From Holophagaceae bacterium UBA692 (GTDB taxonomy: Bacteria; Acidobacteriota; Holophagae; Holophagales; Holophagaceae), in assembly GCA_002297665.1 (NCBI GenBank), contig DBMS01000126.1, forward strand, positions 1,117 through 19,350: DNA of 18,234 nt, given 5' to 3'. Within the stretch, counting starts at the first letter, position 1. Each line of letters opens with the position of its first letter. Made by a program: the position numbers and the translations under genes. Under the pieces are notes generated by a model, which had not been told where the DNA came from, did no database searches, and saw nothing but the letters and a program-made list of their open reading frames with translations. Positions 6,549 through 14,026 of this stretch are shown here, piece by piece.

Positions 6549-8336
6549 ATGAGGCCCTGGCTCCCCCTCCTGGCCCTGGCGTGCGTTCCGGCCCCGGCCC
6601 AGGGCGTGCCCTGGATCCGGGACCACTACGCCAAGCGCGAGGCGATGATCCCCATGCGGGACGGGGTGCGCCTGTTCACGGCCATCTACACCCCCAAGGC
6701 CGCCAAGGGGCCCCTGCCGGTCCTCATGGAACGCACCCCTTACGGCGCGGGGCCCTACGGCCCCGAGGCGTATCCCGACACCCTGGGCCCCTCGGAGCGC
6801 TTCGCCCGCGAGGGGTTCATCTTCGTGTGCCAGGACGTGCGCGGACGCATGCGCAGCGAAGGCGCCTTCGTGGACATGACGCCGGTGCTGGACGGCGCGG
6901 GGGTGGACGAGGCCACCGACACGAGCGACACCGTGGACTGGCTCCTGAAGAACGTCCCCTCAAACGGCAGGGTGGGCCAGTGGGGCATCAGCTACCCGGC
7001 CTACTACGCCGCCGCCGCCCTGGCCGGGGCCCACCCCGCCATGAAGGCCGTCTCGCCCCAGGCCCCCATCGCGGACTGGTTCACGGGCGACGATTTCCAC
7101 CGCAACGGCGCCCTGTGGCTGCCCCACCTGTTCAACTTCATCGCCAGCTTCGGCCGCCCCCGCCCGGGCCCCACCGAACACTGGGCGCCCCCCTTCCGCC
7201 ACGGCACGCAGGACGGCTACGCCTTCTTCCTGGCCATGGGACCGCTCTCCGGCGCCAACGAGCTTCACTTCAAGGGAGGCATCCCCTTCTGGAACGACGT
7301 GATGGCCCACGGCACCTACGACGCCTTCTGGAAGGCCCGCGACCTGCGGCCCCATCTCAAGGGCGTGCGTCCCGCGGTGCTCACCGTGGGGGGCTGGTTC
7401 GACGCGGAAAACCTCTACGGCACCCTCCAGGTGCACAAGGCGTTGGACCGCCAGAGCCCGTCCACCGACCACAGGCTGGTCATGGGCCCGTGGTTCCACG
7501 GGGGCTGGGGCCGCAGCACCGGCGAGCGCCTGGGGGGCGCGGAGTTCGGTTCGGCCACCTCGGAGTACTACCAGGCCCGCATCGAGTTCCCGTTCTTCAT
7601 GCACCACCTCAAGGGCGCGCCCGACCCCGGCCTCCCCCGGGCCTCCGTGTTCCAGACCGGGTCCAACGCCTGGCGGCAGTTCCCGGCCTGGCCGCCCTCC
7701 GAGGCCCGGCCCGTGAGCCTCTGGTTCCAGGCGGGAGCCCGCCTGGGCTTCGACGGCCCCGGCCCCGAGGGCAGCGTTTCCTACGTCAGCGACCCTTCCC
7801 GCCCCGTCCCCTTCTGGGAGGGCGTGGACATCGGCATGCCCAAGGAGTACATGACCGCCGACCAGCGCTTCGTGGACGGAAGGCCCGACGTGGCCACCTT
7901 CAGGACCGCCCTCCTGGAGCGCGATCTGCCCGTGGCCGGGCCCATCCAGGCGGACCTCTGGGTGACCACCACCGGCACGGACGCCGACTGGGTGGTCAAG
8001 GTCATCGACGTGCGCCCCGACGGCTGCGAGCAGCTGGTGCGCGGCGAGGTGATGCGCGGGAAGTTCAGGAACAGCTTCGAGCGCCCCGAGCCCTTCGTCC
8101 CCGGCCGGCCCACCCGGGTGGCCTTCGCCCTCAACGACGTGTGCCACACCTTCCTGAAGGGCCACCGCCTGATGGTCCAGGTGCAGAGCTCCTGGTTCCC
8201 CCTCATGGACCGGAACCCCCAGGTCTTCACCGACATCTACCACGCCAAGGCCGGGGATTTCCGGAAGGCGACGCACCGGGTGCTTTTCGGGCCCGGACAC
8301 CCGTCGAGGCTGGAACTGGGCGTGCTTCCCAAATAG
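6549..8336 (+). CDS. Exported S15/CocE-NonD family serine hydrolase (X-Pro dipeptidyl-peptidase-like)
   Basis: The product is 595 residues, with a short signal peptide (MRPWLPLLALACVPAPAQG). The alpha/beta-hydrolase domain starts with MIPMRDGVRLFTAIYTP (33-49). QDVRGRMRSEG (95-105) is the typical DxRGxGxSxG-like strand. The nucleophile Ser148 is in GQWGISYPAYYA, Asp285 is in GGWFDAENLYG and His317 is in MGPWFHGGWG. A cap lies between them, and a C-terminal jelly-roll (about 375-595, PVSLWFQAG...LMVQVQSSWFP) is typical of X-Pro DPP, CocE esterase and glutaryl acylase relatives. It cleaves an ester or amide in the periplasm; substrate unknown. The residue two after the nucleophile motif is Ala (SYPA) where family members usually have Gly. 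Its gene follows the unknown exported protein by 13 bp. Confidence 0.9.
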   Translation: MRPWLPLLALACVPAPAQGVPWIRDHYAKREAMIPMRDGVRLFTAIYTPKAAKGPLPVLMERTPYGAGPYGPEAYPDTLGPSERFAREGFIFVCQDVRGRMRSEGAFVDMTPVLDGAGVDEATDTSDTVDWLLKNVPSNGRVGQWGISYPAYYAAAALAGAHPAMKAVSPQAPIADWFTGDDFHRNGALWLPHLFNFIASFGRPRPGPTEHWAPPFRHGTQDGYAFFLAMGPLSGANELHFKGGIPFWNDVMAHGTYDAFWKARDLRPHLKGVRPAVLTVGGWFDAENLYGTLQVHKALDRQSPSTDHRLVMGPWFHGGWGRSTGERLGGAEFGSATSEYYQARIEFPFFMHHLKGAPDPGLPRASVFQTGSNAWRQFPAWPPSEARPVSLWFQAGARLGFDGPGPEGSVSYVSDPSRPVPFWEGVDIGMPKEYMTADQRFVDGRPDVATFRTALLERDLPVAGPIQADLWVTTTGTDADWVVKVIDVRPDGCEQLVRGEVMRGKFRNSFERPEPFVPGRPTRVAFALNDVCHTFLKGHRLMVQVQSSWFPLMDRNPQVFTDIYHAKAGDFRKATHRVLFGPGHPSRLELGVLPK

Positions 8337-8414
8337 AAAGATTCCAAATCAAAATTCGGCGCTCCCCGCCCGAGGACGAACCAGTTTCATAAGCAATCCC
8401 ATTTGTGATTCGAT

Positions 8415-9530
8415 CTAAGGGTCACCCGCCCGCCGGTTCAGGACCTCCCAGGTGCCGCCGGGAATGGCCACCCTGAGCCGGGCTCGGCCCGCCCAGCGCA
8501 GCACCGGGTCCCGGTAGAGGGGCATGGGCGGGCCCTCGGGGCGGAACCGGTGGAACTCGTCCACCAGGTCCTGGGCCATGAGGCTGCGGGCCAGGTCCTC
8601 GCCCCCCTCGAAGAGCACCCTGCCCACGCCCCGGGTCGCCAAGGCGCGCAGGAGGGCGTCCAGGTTCAGGCCGTTGGGCCCGGGGCCGGGGCGGAGATCC
8701 TCCACGCCCGCCAGGGGAAGGGCGGCGTCCAGGGTGGCGCGCATGGCGGGCTGGCGGTCCAGGTGGCGCCACACCTGGCGGAAGGGATCCAGGCTGGCCT
8801 CCGCGTCGAGCACCACGCGCCGCAGTTGCCGGTGGGAGGGGGCGGGGTCGGGCCAGGCGTCCCGGAGGCTCGGGTCGCGGAGCTCGGCCGTTCTGCGGCC
8901 GATGATCACGGCCTCGGCGCAGCGGCGCATGGCCAGGCCGATGCGCCTCACCGGCGGCGGCCGGTTACCGGGGTCGAGCAGGAAGGCCACCCAGGGCAGT
9001 CCCGTGCCCACCAGCTTGAAGAAGGGCGCGTGGAAGGCCGCGCAGGCGCCGCCCAGGACGCCCACGTCCACCTGGACGCCCCGGGCCCGCAGGAGCGCGA
9101 TGCCCCCCCCGTTCACCCGGGGGTTGGGATCCCGGACGCCCACCACCACCCGGGAGACGCCGGCCTTGAGCAGGGCCGCGGTGCAGGGCGGCGTCCGGCC
9201 CTGGTGACAGCAGGGTTCGAGGGTCACGTAGGCCGTGGCGCCGGAAACGGCTTCGCCCCGGGCCCCGGCATCGGCCAGGGCGGCCACCTCCGCGTGGGGG
9301 CCGCCTGCCATGAGGTGGGCCCCCGTCCCGATCACCCGGCCACCGGCCACCAGCACGCACCCCACCGGAGGGTTGGGGCTGGCCAGTCCCACTCCCGCCT
9401 GGGCCGCGGCCAGGGCCAGGGCCATGTGCCGGGCGTCCCCGTCCAGGGCGGCCGGGTCGGGCCAGGGCCCGCCGGTGGCGGCGCCCCAGAGGAGCGCCGC
9501 TTCGCGGGGGGCCCGGTCCCCGGCCTCCAT
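8415..9530 (-). CDS. ribD: Bifunctional riboflavin biosynthesis protein RibD with degenerate reductase half
   Basis: The product is 371 residues, normal for RibD (diaminohydroxyphosphoribosylaminopyrimidine deaminase plus 5-amino-6-ribosylaminouracil reductase). The deaminase half is intact: SPNPPVGCVL (51-60), PHAEVAAL with His79 and Glu81, and TLEPCCHQGRTPPC with zinc ligands Cys107 and Cys116, then VRDPNPRVNGGG. In the reductase half the segment that normally reads like TLKLAMSLDGR is VAFLLDPGNRPPPV (181-194), so the conserved Lys and the SLDG motif are missing, as is WITG. The downstream IGRRTAELRDPSL (210-222) and VLFEGGEDLARSL (305-317) are retained. The start ATG overlaps the porin stop by 1 bp (TGATG). 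No clear ribosome-binding site is seen, so coupling is likely; the next ATG (codon 36) would cut into the domain. Confidence 0.88.
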   Translation of the reverse strand: MEAGDRAPREAALLWGAATGGPWPDPAALDGDARHMALALAAAQAGVGLASPNPPVGCVLVAGGRVIGTGAHLMAGGPHAEVAALADAGARGEAVSGATAYVTLEPCCHQGRTPPCTAALLKAGVSRVVVGVRDPNPRVNGGGIALLRARGVQVDVGVLGGACAAFHAPFFKLVGTGLPWVAFLLDPGNRPPPVRRIGLAMRRCAEAVIIGRRTAELRDPSLRDAWPDPAPSHRQLRRVVLDAEASLDPFRQVWRHLDRQPAMRATLDAALPLAGVEDLRPGPGPNGLNLDALLRALATRGVGRVLFEGGEDLARSLMAQDLVDEFHRFRPEGPPMPLYRDPVLRWAGRARLRVAIPGGTWEVLNRRAGDP

Positions 9531-10780
9531 CAGAAGGCGTAGAGCAGGCCCACGCCCAGCCCCTTGGTGCTGGCGCCCGGGGCCACGGCGCCCGGAGAGG
9601 GGAACACGGCGTACGAGGCGGAACGGTCGTTGTTCATGCCGTAGTAGGCCACGAAGAGATCGGCCGCCCGGCTCAGGGCGTAGGTGTAGCCCAGGGAGAA
9701 CTGCCGCCCGGCGAGGCCGTTCGTGGAGGCGGGGGCGCCGCCCACCCGGGTGCAGCTTCCGTCGGCGGCCTGGCCGAAGGACGCGAAGATCTGGTGGGGG
9801 CCGAAGCGCTGCTGGACCAGCAGGTACCAGGCCGTGCGCTTGTACTCGTTGACGTTGCCCGCCACGGTGTCATCGGTGTCGTAGACGAGGTTCTCGAGGA
9901 TGCCCGAGACCTTCGTCCCCGTGGAGAAGGTCCAGGAGGCCACCAGCTCCTGGCCCTCGTCCCGGGACGAGGCGTTGGTGAAGGTCGCGCCCGCGGCGCC
10001 TCCCAGCTGGGAAAGGCCGAAGTAGTCGTCGTGGCGCTCGTAGCCCAGGCTCACGCACAGGGGGCCGCTCCGGTACGTCACGAGGCCCGACAGGATCTCG
10101 GGGCTCACGGAGGGCGCGGCGGCGGTGGCGGTGGTGCGGCCTTCGTTGACGGAATAGGCCAGGCGGAAGCTGAACCCGCTCAGATCGGGGCTCCAGTACT
10201 GGACGCTGTTGCCCTGGCGGCGATTGAAGGCGGCGTCGGCCTTGCCATTGATCCGGCCGGACTGCGTGGTGGTGCCGGGAACGTTGAAGCCGGGGCTGGT
10301 GGTCAGCGCGTTGTCGAAGGGGCTGAGGCCGCGCAGGGGGCCCACCGCCAGGAGCGGGGACTTGTAGGGGGTGTCCCAGTTGCCGTAGAAGACGGTTCCC
10401 CACGGGCCTTCCAGGCCCAGGCGGCTGTTGCGCCCGGCCAGGGTGTTGGGGGCGTCGCCGTCGGGGCTGACCGCGCTCTCGATCTGGAACACCACCTTCA
10501 CGTCGCCGCTGACGGCGAAGGAACCCCGGAAGCCCAGGTTGGACGTGCCCGAGGTGATGCGGTTGCGGGAGGGCAGGTTGACGCCGGTGTAGGCCGAGGC
10601 CGGCACGAGGCTCGCCCCTCCCGTGGCGGGCGACAGCCCGGGGGCGGTGGCGCCGGTGGTCTGGACCGAGTCCAGGAAGGGCAGCAGGGTTCCGTAGATC
10701 TGGACGGGACCCGCCTGGGCCAGGGCCAGGGCGGGGAACGCGCAGGCTCCCGCCAGGCAGAGTGCGATTCGCTTGCTCAT
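9530..10780 (-). CDS. Outer-membrane general porin (Gram-negative porin, betaproteobacterial type)
   Basis: The 416-residue protein has a signal peptide (residues 1-22, ending ALALAQ), a first strand VQIYGTLLPFLDSV, and a C-terminal Phe (LLYAF), as required for BAM assembly. The region SRNRITSGTSNLGFRGS...KVVFQIES...RNSRLGLEGPWGTVFYGNWDTPYK matches the pattern of trimeric 16-strand porins (OmpC/Porin_4 group). Alternating strands continue to the end (FSFRLAYSVNEG, ELVASWTFSTG, QFSLGYTYALS). It should form a diffusion channel for small hydrophilic solutes. The ATG is preceded by AGAGGAAATCCA, a good ribosome-binding site. It lies 44 bp after ribBA and overlaps the ribD start by 1 bp, an odd setting for a porin. 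Selectivity cannot be read from the sequence. Confidence 0.9.
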   Translation of the reverse strand: MSKRIALCLAGACAFPALALAQAGPVQIYGTLLPFLDSVQTTGATAPGLSPATGGASLVPASAYTGVNLPSRNRITSGTSNLGFRGSFAVSGDVKVVFQIESAVSPDGDAPNTLAGRNSRLGLEGPWGTVFYGNWDTPYKSPLLAVGPLRGLSPFDNALTTSPGFNVPGTTTQSGRINGKADAAFNRRQGNSVQYWSPDLSGFSFRLAYSVNEGRTTATAAAPSVSPEILSGLVTYRSGPLCVSLGYERHDDYFGLSQLGGAAGATFTNASSRDEGQELVASWTFSTGTKVSGILENLVYDTDDTVAGNVNEYKRTAWYLLVQQRFGPHQIFASFGQAADGSCTRVGGAPASTNGLAGRQFSLGYTYALSRAADLFVAYYGMNNDRSASYAVFPSPGAVAPGASTKGLGVGLLYAF

Positions 10781-10824
10781 TGGATTTCCTCTCGAGGTTC
10801 AGTTGGGGTGGCGGGGCGGGGAGG

Positions 10825-12030
10825 CTATACCATGCTGAGCAGGTGCCCCATCTTCCGCTTCTTGGTGAGGAGGTACCGGACGTTGCTGGCCCGCGAGGCC
10901 ACTTCGATGGACACCCGCTCCACCACGCGCAGCCCGTACCCTTCCAGACCGATGATCTTCTTGGGATTGTTCGTCATGAGCTTCATCTCGACCACGCCGA
11001 GGTCCCGGAGTATCTGGGCTCCCACGCCGTAGTCGCGCAGGTCGGCCTTGAAGCCGAGCTTCTCGTTGGCCTCGACCGTGTCGTAGCCCCGGTCCTGGAG
11101 CTCGTACGCCTGGATCTTGCTGCCCAGGCCGATGCCCCTTCCCTCCTGGCGCATGTAGAGGACGATGCCCGCGCCCTCCTCCTCGATCAGGCGGAACGCC
11201 GACTGGAGCTGCTCCCCGCAGTCGCATCGCATGGATCCGAAGGCGTCGCCGGTCAGGCATTCGCTGTGGACCCGCACCAGCACGGGAACCGTGGGGGAAA
11301 TCTCCCCCTTCACGAGGGCGATGTGGGTGAGCCCGGTGACCCCGTCGAGGTAGGCGACGGCCCGGAAGTCCCCCCCCACCCGCAGCGGCATGGCGGTTTC
11401 GCCCAGGCGGGTGATGCTGCGCTCGTTGCGCAGGCGGTATGCGATGAGGTCCTTGACGGCGACGATGCGCAGGCCGTGTTCGGCGGCGAAGACCTCCAGG
11501 TCGGGCATGCGGGCCATGGTTCCGTCGCCCTTCATGATCTCGCAGATCACCCCGGCCGGAACCAGGCCGGCCATGCGGGCCAGGTCGACGGAGCCTTCCG
11601 TCTGGCCCGTGCGCACCAGGACGCCTCCGTCCCGCGCGATGAGGGGGAAGACGTGGCCAGGCCGCACGAAGTCCCCGGGTCCGGCGCCGGCCTTGACCGC
11701 GGCGCGGATGGTGGTGGCGCGGTCGAAGGCCGAGATGCCGGTGGTGACGCCCTCCCGGGCCTCGATGGAGACGGTGAAGGCGGTCTGGAAGGGCGAGGAG
11801 TTGTCCGCGACCATCGGGGCGAGCCCCAGCGACGCGGCCTTCTCCCCGGTCAGGCTCAGGCACACCAGGCCCCGGCCGTGGGTGGCCATGAAGTTGATGG
11901 CCTCCGGCGTGACGTGCTCGGCCGCGAGGGTCAGGTCGCCCTCGTTCTCGCGGTCCTCGTCATCCACGAGGATGACCATCCTTCCTTGGCGGATGTCCTC
12001 GATGGCATCCTCGATGCGCGACAGGGTCAT
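10825..12030 (-). CDS. ribBA: 3,4-dihydroxy-2-butanone-4-phosphate synthase / GTP cyclohydrolase II
   Basis: The 401-residue fusion supplies both branches of riboflavin synthesis. RibB (about 1-200) makes the four-carbon unit from ribulose 5-phosphate; RibA (about 205-401) opens the GTP ring. RibB signatures are VDDEDRENEGD (22-32), FVRPGHVFPL (121-130) and RTGQTEGSVDLA (140-151). RibA signatures are RVHSECLTGDAFGSMRCDCG with zinc ligands Cys258, Cys269 and Cys271, YMRQEGRGIGL (292-302) and the nucleotide-binding TNNPKK (353-358). Both halves look active. The ATG at 12030 gives the standard N-terminus; the ribosome-binding site is weak (AAAGGC). Only 66 bp separate it from the decarboxylase subunit D gene and contain a strong hairpin, too little for an FMN riboswitch. 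Porin and ribD genes follow. Confidence 0.96.
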   Translation of the reverse strand: MTLSRIEDAIEDIRQGRMVILVDDEDRENEGDLTLAAEHVTPEAINFMATHGRGLVCLSLTGEKAASLGLAPMVADNSSPFQTAFTVSIEAREGVTTGISAFDRATTIRAAVKAGAGPGDFVRPGHVFPLIARDGGVLVRTGQTEGSVDLARMAGLVPAGVICEIMKGDGTMARMPDLEVFAAEHGLRIVAVKDLIAYRLRNERSITRLGETAMPLRVGGDFRAVAYLDGVTGLTHIALVKGEISPTVPVLVRVHSECLTGDAFGSMRCDCGEQLQSAFRLIEEEGAGIVLYMRQEGRGIGLGSKIQAYELQDRGYDTVEANEKLGFKADLRDYGVGAQILRDLGVVEMKLMTNNPKKIIGLEGYGLRVVERVSIEVASRASNVRYLLTKKRKMGHLLSMV

Positions 12031-12059
12031 GGCGGTGCCTTTGGTTGCGGGCGGGACAA

Positions 12060-12079
12060 GGGGGGCCCGGAGGCCCCCC
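12060..12079 (-). terminator. Hairpin between decarboxylase subunit D and ribBA
   Basis: GGGGGGCC and GGCCCCCC form a perfect 8-bp stem around a 4-nt loop. On the minus strand it is followed by CTTGTCC, a poor U-tract; on the plus strand TTTT follows. It may partly terminate the decarboxylase transcript or act as a processing site, separating expression of ribBA from the aromatic-acid genes. Confidence 0.5.
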
Positions 12080-12096
12080 TTTTCCCGAAGCCGGGT

Positions 12097-12321
12097 CTAG
12101 CCCTTGAGGGGCGGGACGGGAGGAATCACGAGCATCGAGGGGATGCTCTCGGGCTTGATCTTGAACTTGGCGTTGTAGAGCTTGGGGTCGGTCTTGTTGG
12201 GAGTCTCGGTGGAGCGCCAGGAGTACGTGCAGGTTTTGCAGATGTACATCTCCCAGGCGTTCCCCACGGGGGACTTCGCCATGAGTTCGACCTTGTCGGT
12301 GTCGCAGCGCGGGCAGATCAT
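12097..12321 (-). CDS. bsdD: Non-oxidative hydroxyarylic acid decarboxylase subunit D (small zinc ribbon)
   Basis: This 74-residue protein starts MICPRCDTDKVELMAKSPVG and continues NAWEMYICKTCTYSWRSTE. Two CxxC pairs (Cys3/Cys6 and Cys28/Cys31) make a zinc ribbon. The pattern CPRCD-(x)n-KSPV-x-x-AWE-x-Y-x-C-x-TC-x-(Y/F)-x-WRS and the tail KYN-x-x-FKI followed by a Pro-rich end are characteristic of BsdD/VdcD/LpdD, the third subunit found with UbiD-like and UbiX-like subunits in hydroxyarylate decarboxylases. It is needed for activity in several characterised systems, but its exact role is unclear. AAAGGA precedes the ATG. The gene lies 33 bp downstream of the catalytic subunit gene, as expected for an operon. 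Confidence 0.93.
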   Translation of the reverse strand: MICPRCDTDKVELMAKSPVGNAWEMYICKTCTYSWRSTETPNKTDPKLYNAKFKIKPESIPSMLVIPPVPPLKG

Positions 12322-12354
12322 GTTGGATCCTTTCGATTCACGGGTTGGGTTGGG

Positions 12355-13833
12355 CTACTTGCGGGCGGCCTTGACGAGCTGGGCGATGATGCCCTCCCAC
12401 TTCTCGGTGCCGGCGGGAGGCGTCAGGAGCTCGGTCTCGCGGGACACGACCTCGGGGGCCTTGGGCGTGGTGGCGTCGATGATGAGCTTGTTGTGCATGC
12501 CCGGGGGGTTGGAGCTGGGGTCCAGCGGCATGCCGGGGCAGTTCTTGATGATGCTGACGTCCTTGTCGGGATCCACGCGGGTCGTCATGGCCCACATGAC
12601 CTGCTCGAGGTTGAAGGGATCCACGTACTCGTCCACGACGATGATGATCTTGTTGTAGGCCATGCCGTGGGGGGTGGTGAGCAGCCGCATGGCGACGGCC
12701 TTGCCGAACCCGCCGAAGCGAACCTTGGTGGAGACGATGACGCCGATCCCGTGCGTGTACATCGCGTTGACGGCCTGCACCTCGGGGAAGGTGTCCTTGA
12801 GCATCTTGTAGAGCGGCACCGACGTGTTCAGGGCCATGAGGTAGTCGATCTCCGACCAGGGGATGCCCAGGTAGAGGTTCTCGAAGACCGGGTTCGTGCG
12901 GTACGAGATGGCGGTGATGCGCACCACGGCCTGGAGGCGCGCGCCGGAGTATGAGCCGGGGAACTCGCCGAAGGGGCCTTCGCACTCGCGCAGGCGGGGC
13001 TCGATGTAGCCCTCGATGCAGATCTCGCAGCCGGCGGGGATCTCCAGGCCCAGGGTGGCGGACTTGGTGATCTCCATGGGCACGCCGTTGTTCAGGGCGC
13101 CGACGTAGTCGTACTCGGACTGGTCGTAGCGGATGGGCGTGGAGGCCATGAAGGTGGTGATGGGGTCGCAGCCCAGGCAGATGGCGATGGGCACGGGCTG
13201 GTTCAGGGCCTCGGCCTTGCTCAGCTGGAGGCCGATGTCATGGAACGGCAGCGCCTGGATGCCCAGCTTGTCCTTGCCCTTGACCTGCATGCGGTAGGTG
13301 CCGAGGTTGGTCTTGCCGTAGCTGGTGGGATCCTCGGGGTCGGCCGAGACGATGCAGGCCTTGGAGAGGAAGCACCCCGAATCGTAGGTGTTGATGCGGT
13401 ACAGGGAGATGATGTCGAAGATGTTGATGTTCTCGGTGACGGTGTTCTCGTTCACCGGCGCGTTGGTGACGCGCTTGGGCCCTACGGGATACAGGTCCCA
13501 GCGGCGGGAGAGTTCGAGGAACTGCTCCTTGACGGGGGTGTCCTTGTCCATGCCCATCATGAGGGCGTGGTTGGCCCAGCTGCCGTGCACGTTGGTCACG
13601 ACCGGGTTCGCGTAGCCCTTTACCTTCTCGAAGAGCACGGCGGGGCCGTTCTTCAGGTTGGCCGAGGCGCGGCCGGCGGCGCCGATCTCCTCGGGGTCGA
13701 CCTCGTCCTTGACGCGCACCAGCTGGCCTTCGGCTTCGAGGGTGGCGAGGAAGGAACGCAGGTCATGGTAGGCCTTGGTGCTGCCCGTCTTGCCGGACGG
13801 GATCTGGATGTCTTTCAAACCGGCTTCTGACAT
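12355..13833 (-). CDS. bsdC: Non-oxidative hydroxyarylic acid decarboxylase subunit C (UbiD family, prFMN-dependent)
   Basis: The product is 492 residues, the normal length of UbiD-type enzymes. It uses prenylated FMN to remove (or, reversed, add) CO2 on a hydroxylated aromatic ring. The catalytic segment ECEGPFGEFPGSYSG (283-297) carries the paired glutamates Glu285 and Glu290. By analogy with characterised UbiD enzymes, NLGTYRMQ (176-183) supplies the arginine Arg181. Asn176, His198 (LPFHDIG) and Glu254 (VPMEITKS) are likely metal/prFMN ligands. The adjacent subunit D marks the BsdBCD/VdcBCD/LpdBCD group (vanillate, 4-hydroxybenzoate, protocatechuate, gallate decarboxylases) rather than UbiD of ubiquinone synthesis. 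Subunit B is encoded about 3 kb away on the opposite strand. The ATG at 13833 has GGAG upstream. Candidate regulatory sites lie 100-190 bp upstream. Confidence 0.93.
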   Translation of the reverse strand: MSEAGLKDIQIPSGKTGSTKAYHDLRSFLATLEAEGQLVRVKDEVDPEEIGAAGRASANLKNGPAVLFEKVKGYANPVVTNVHGSWANHALMMGMDKDTPVKEQFLELSRRWDLYPVGPKRVTNAPVNENTVTENINIFDIISLYRINTYDSGCFLSKACIVSADPEDPTSYGKTNLGTYRMQVKGKDKLGIQALPFHDIGLQLSKAEALNQPVPIAICLGCDPITTFMASTPIRYDQSEYDYVGALNNGVPMEITKSATLGLEIPAGCEICIEGYIEPRLRECEGPFGEFPGSYSGARLQAVVRITAISYRTNPVFENLYLGIPWSEIDYLMALNTSVPLYKMLKDTFPEVQAVNAMYTHGIGVIVSTKVRFGGFGKAVAMRLLTTPHGMAYNKIIIVVDEYVDPFNLEQVMWAMTTRVDPDKDVSIIKNCPGMPLDPSSNPPGMHNKLIIDATTPKAPEVVSRETELLTPPAGTEKWEGIIAQLVKAARK

Positions 13834-13934
13834 TGAAGGTTCTCCAATTCTGGCGGTGGGTGATGGATTCGATCCGGATTTCGGCGAACGCCCCCCTGGA
13901 TCTCCGGGGCCCTCCTGGAATTTCAGCCCTGCTG

Positions 13935-13955
13935 TTCATGGATGCAGGACAAGAA
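13935..13955. promoter_or_regulatory. 21-bp shared element, copy A (upstream of decarboxylase subunit C)
   Basis: The element starts TTCATGGATGCAGGAC and ends AAGAA. The same element with three substitutions occurs at 15330-15350 before the permease gene; the 13 bases GTTCATGGATGCA are identical. Both copies have loose dyad symmetry (TTCxxG-N9-CxxGAA). This copy begins 102 bp upstream of the subunit C start. Relative to the gene it serves it is inverted compared with copy B. Confidence 0.4.
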
Positions 13956-14000
13956 TTCTCCGGAGCGCCTGGAGCGTCCAATACATATTTGATGACCGAA

Positions 14001-14019
14001 TGATCGCCAATTACGATCA
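14001..14019. promoter_or_regulatory. LysR-type operator candidate A
   Basis: TGATCGCCAATTACGATCA is a dyad with 6-bp arms (TGATCG/CGATCA) and includes the T-N11-A core expected of LysR-type binding sites. It lies between the lysR stop and the subunit C gene, 168 bp upstream of its start. A matching TGAT-N11-ATCA dyad lies upstream of the permease gene. On the minus strand a possible promoter (TTGGCG, 17 bp, TATGTA) overlaps its distal edge. Confidence 0.5.
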
Positions 14020-14026
14020 GCACCGT

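Noticed and set aside
8337..8414. Terminator between the convergent S15 hydrolase and ribD genes
   Set aside because: No stem with a T-run could be found in the 78 bp on either strand.
12031..12096. FMN riboswitch before ribBA
   Set aside because: The gap is only 66 bp and consists of a simple hairpin; the conserved RFN elements are not present and would not fit.
10762..12954. 730-codon plus-strand frame
   Set aside because: It is antisense to ribBA, subunit D and part of subunit C, all with clear family motifs; the translation is His/Gly/Asp-rich shadow sequence.
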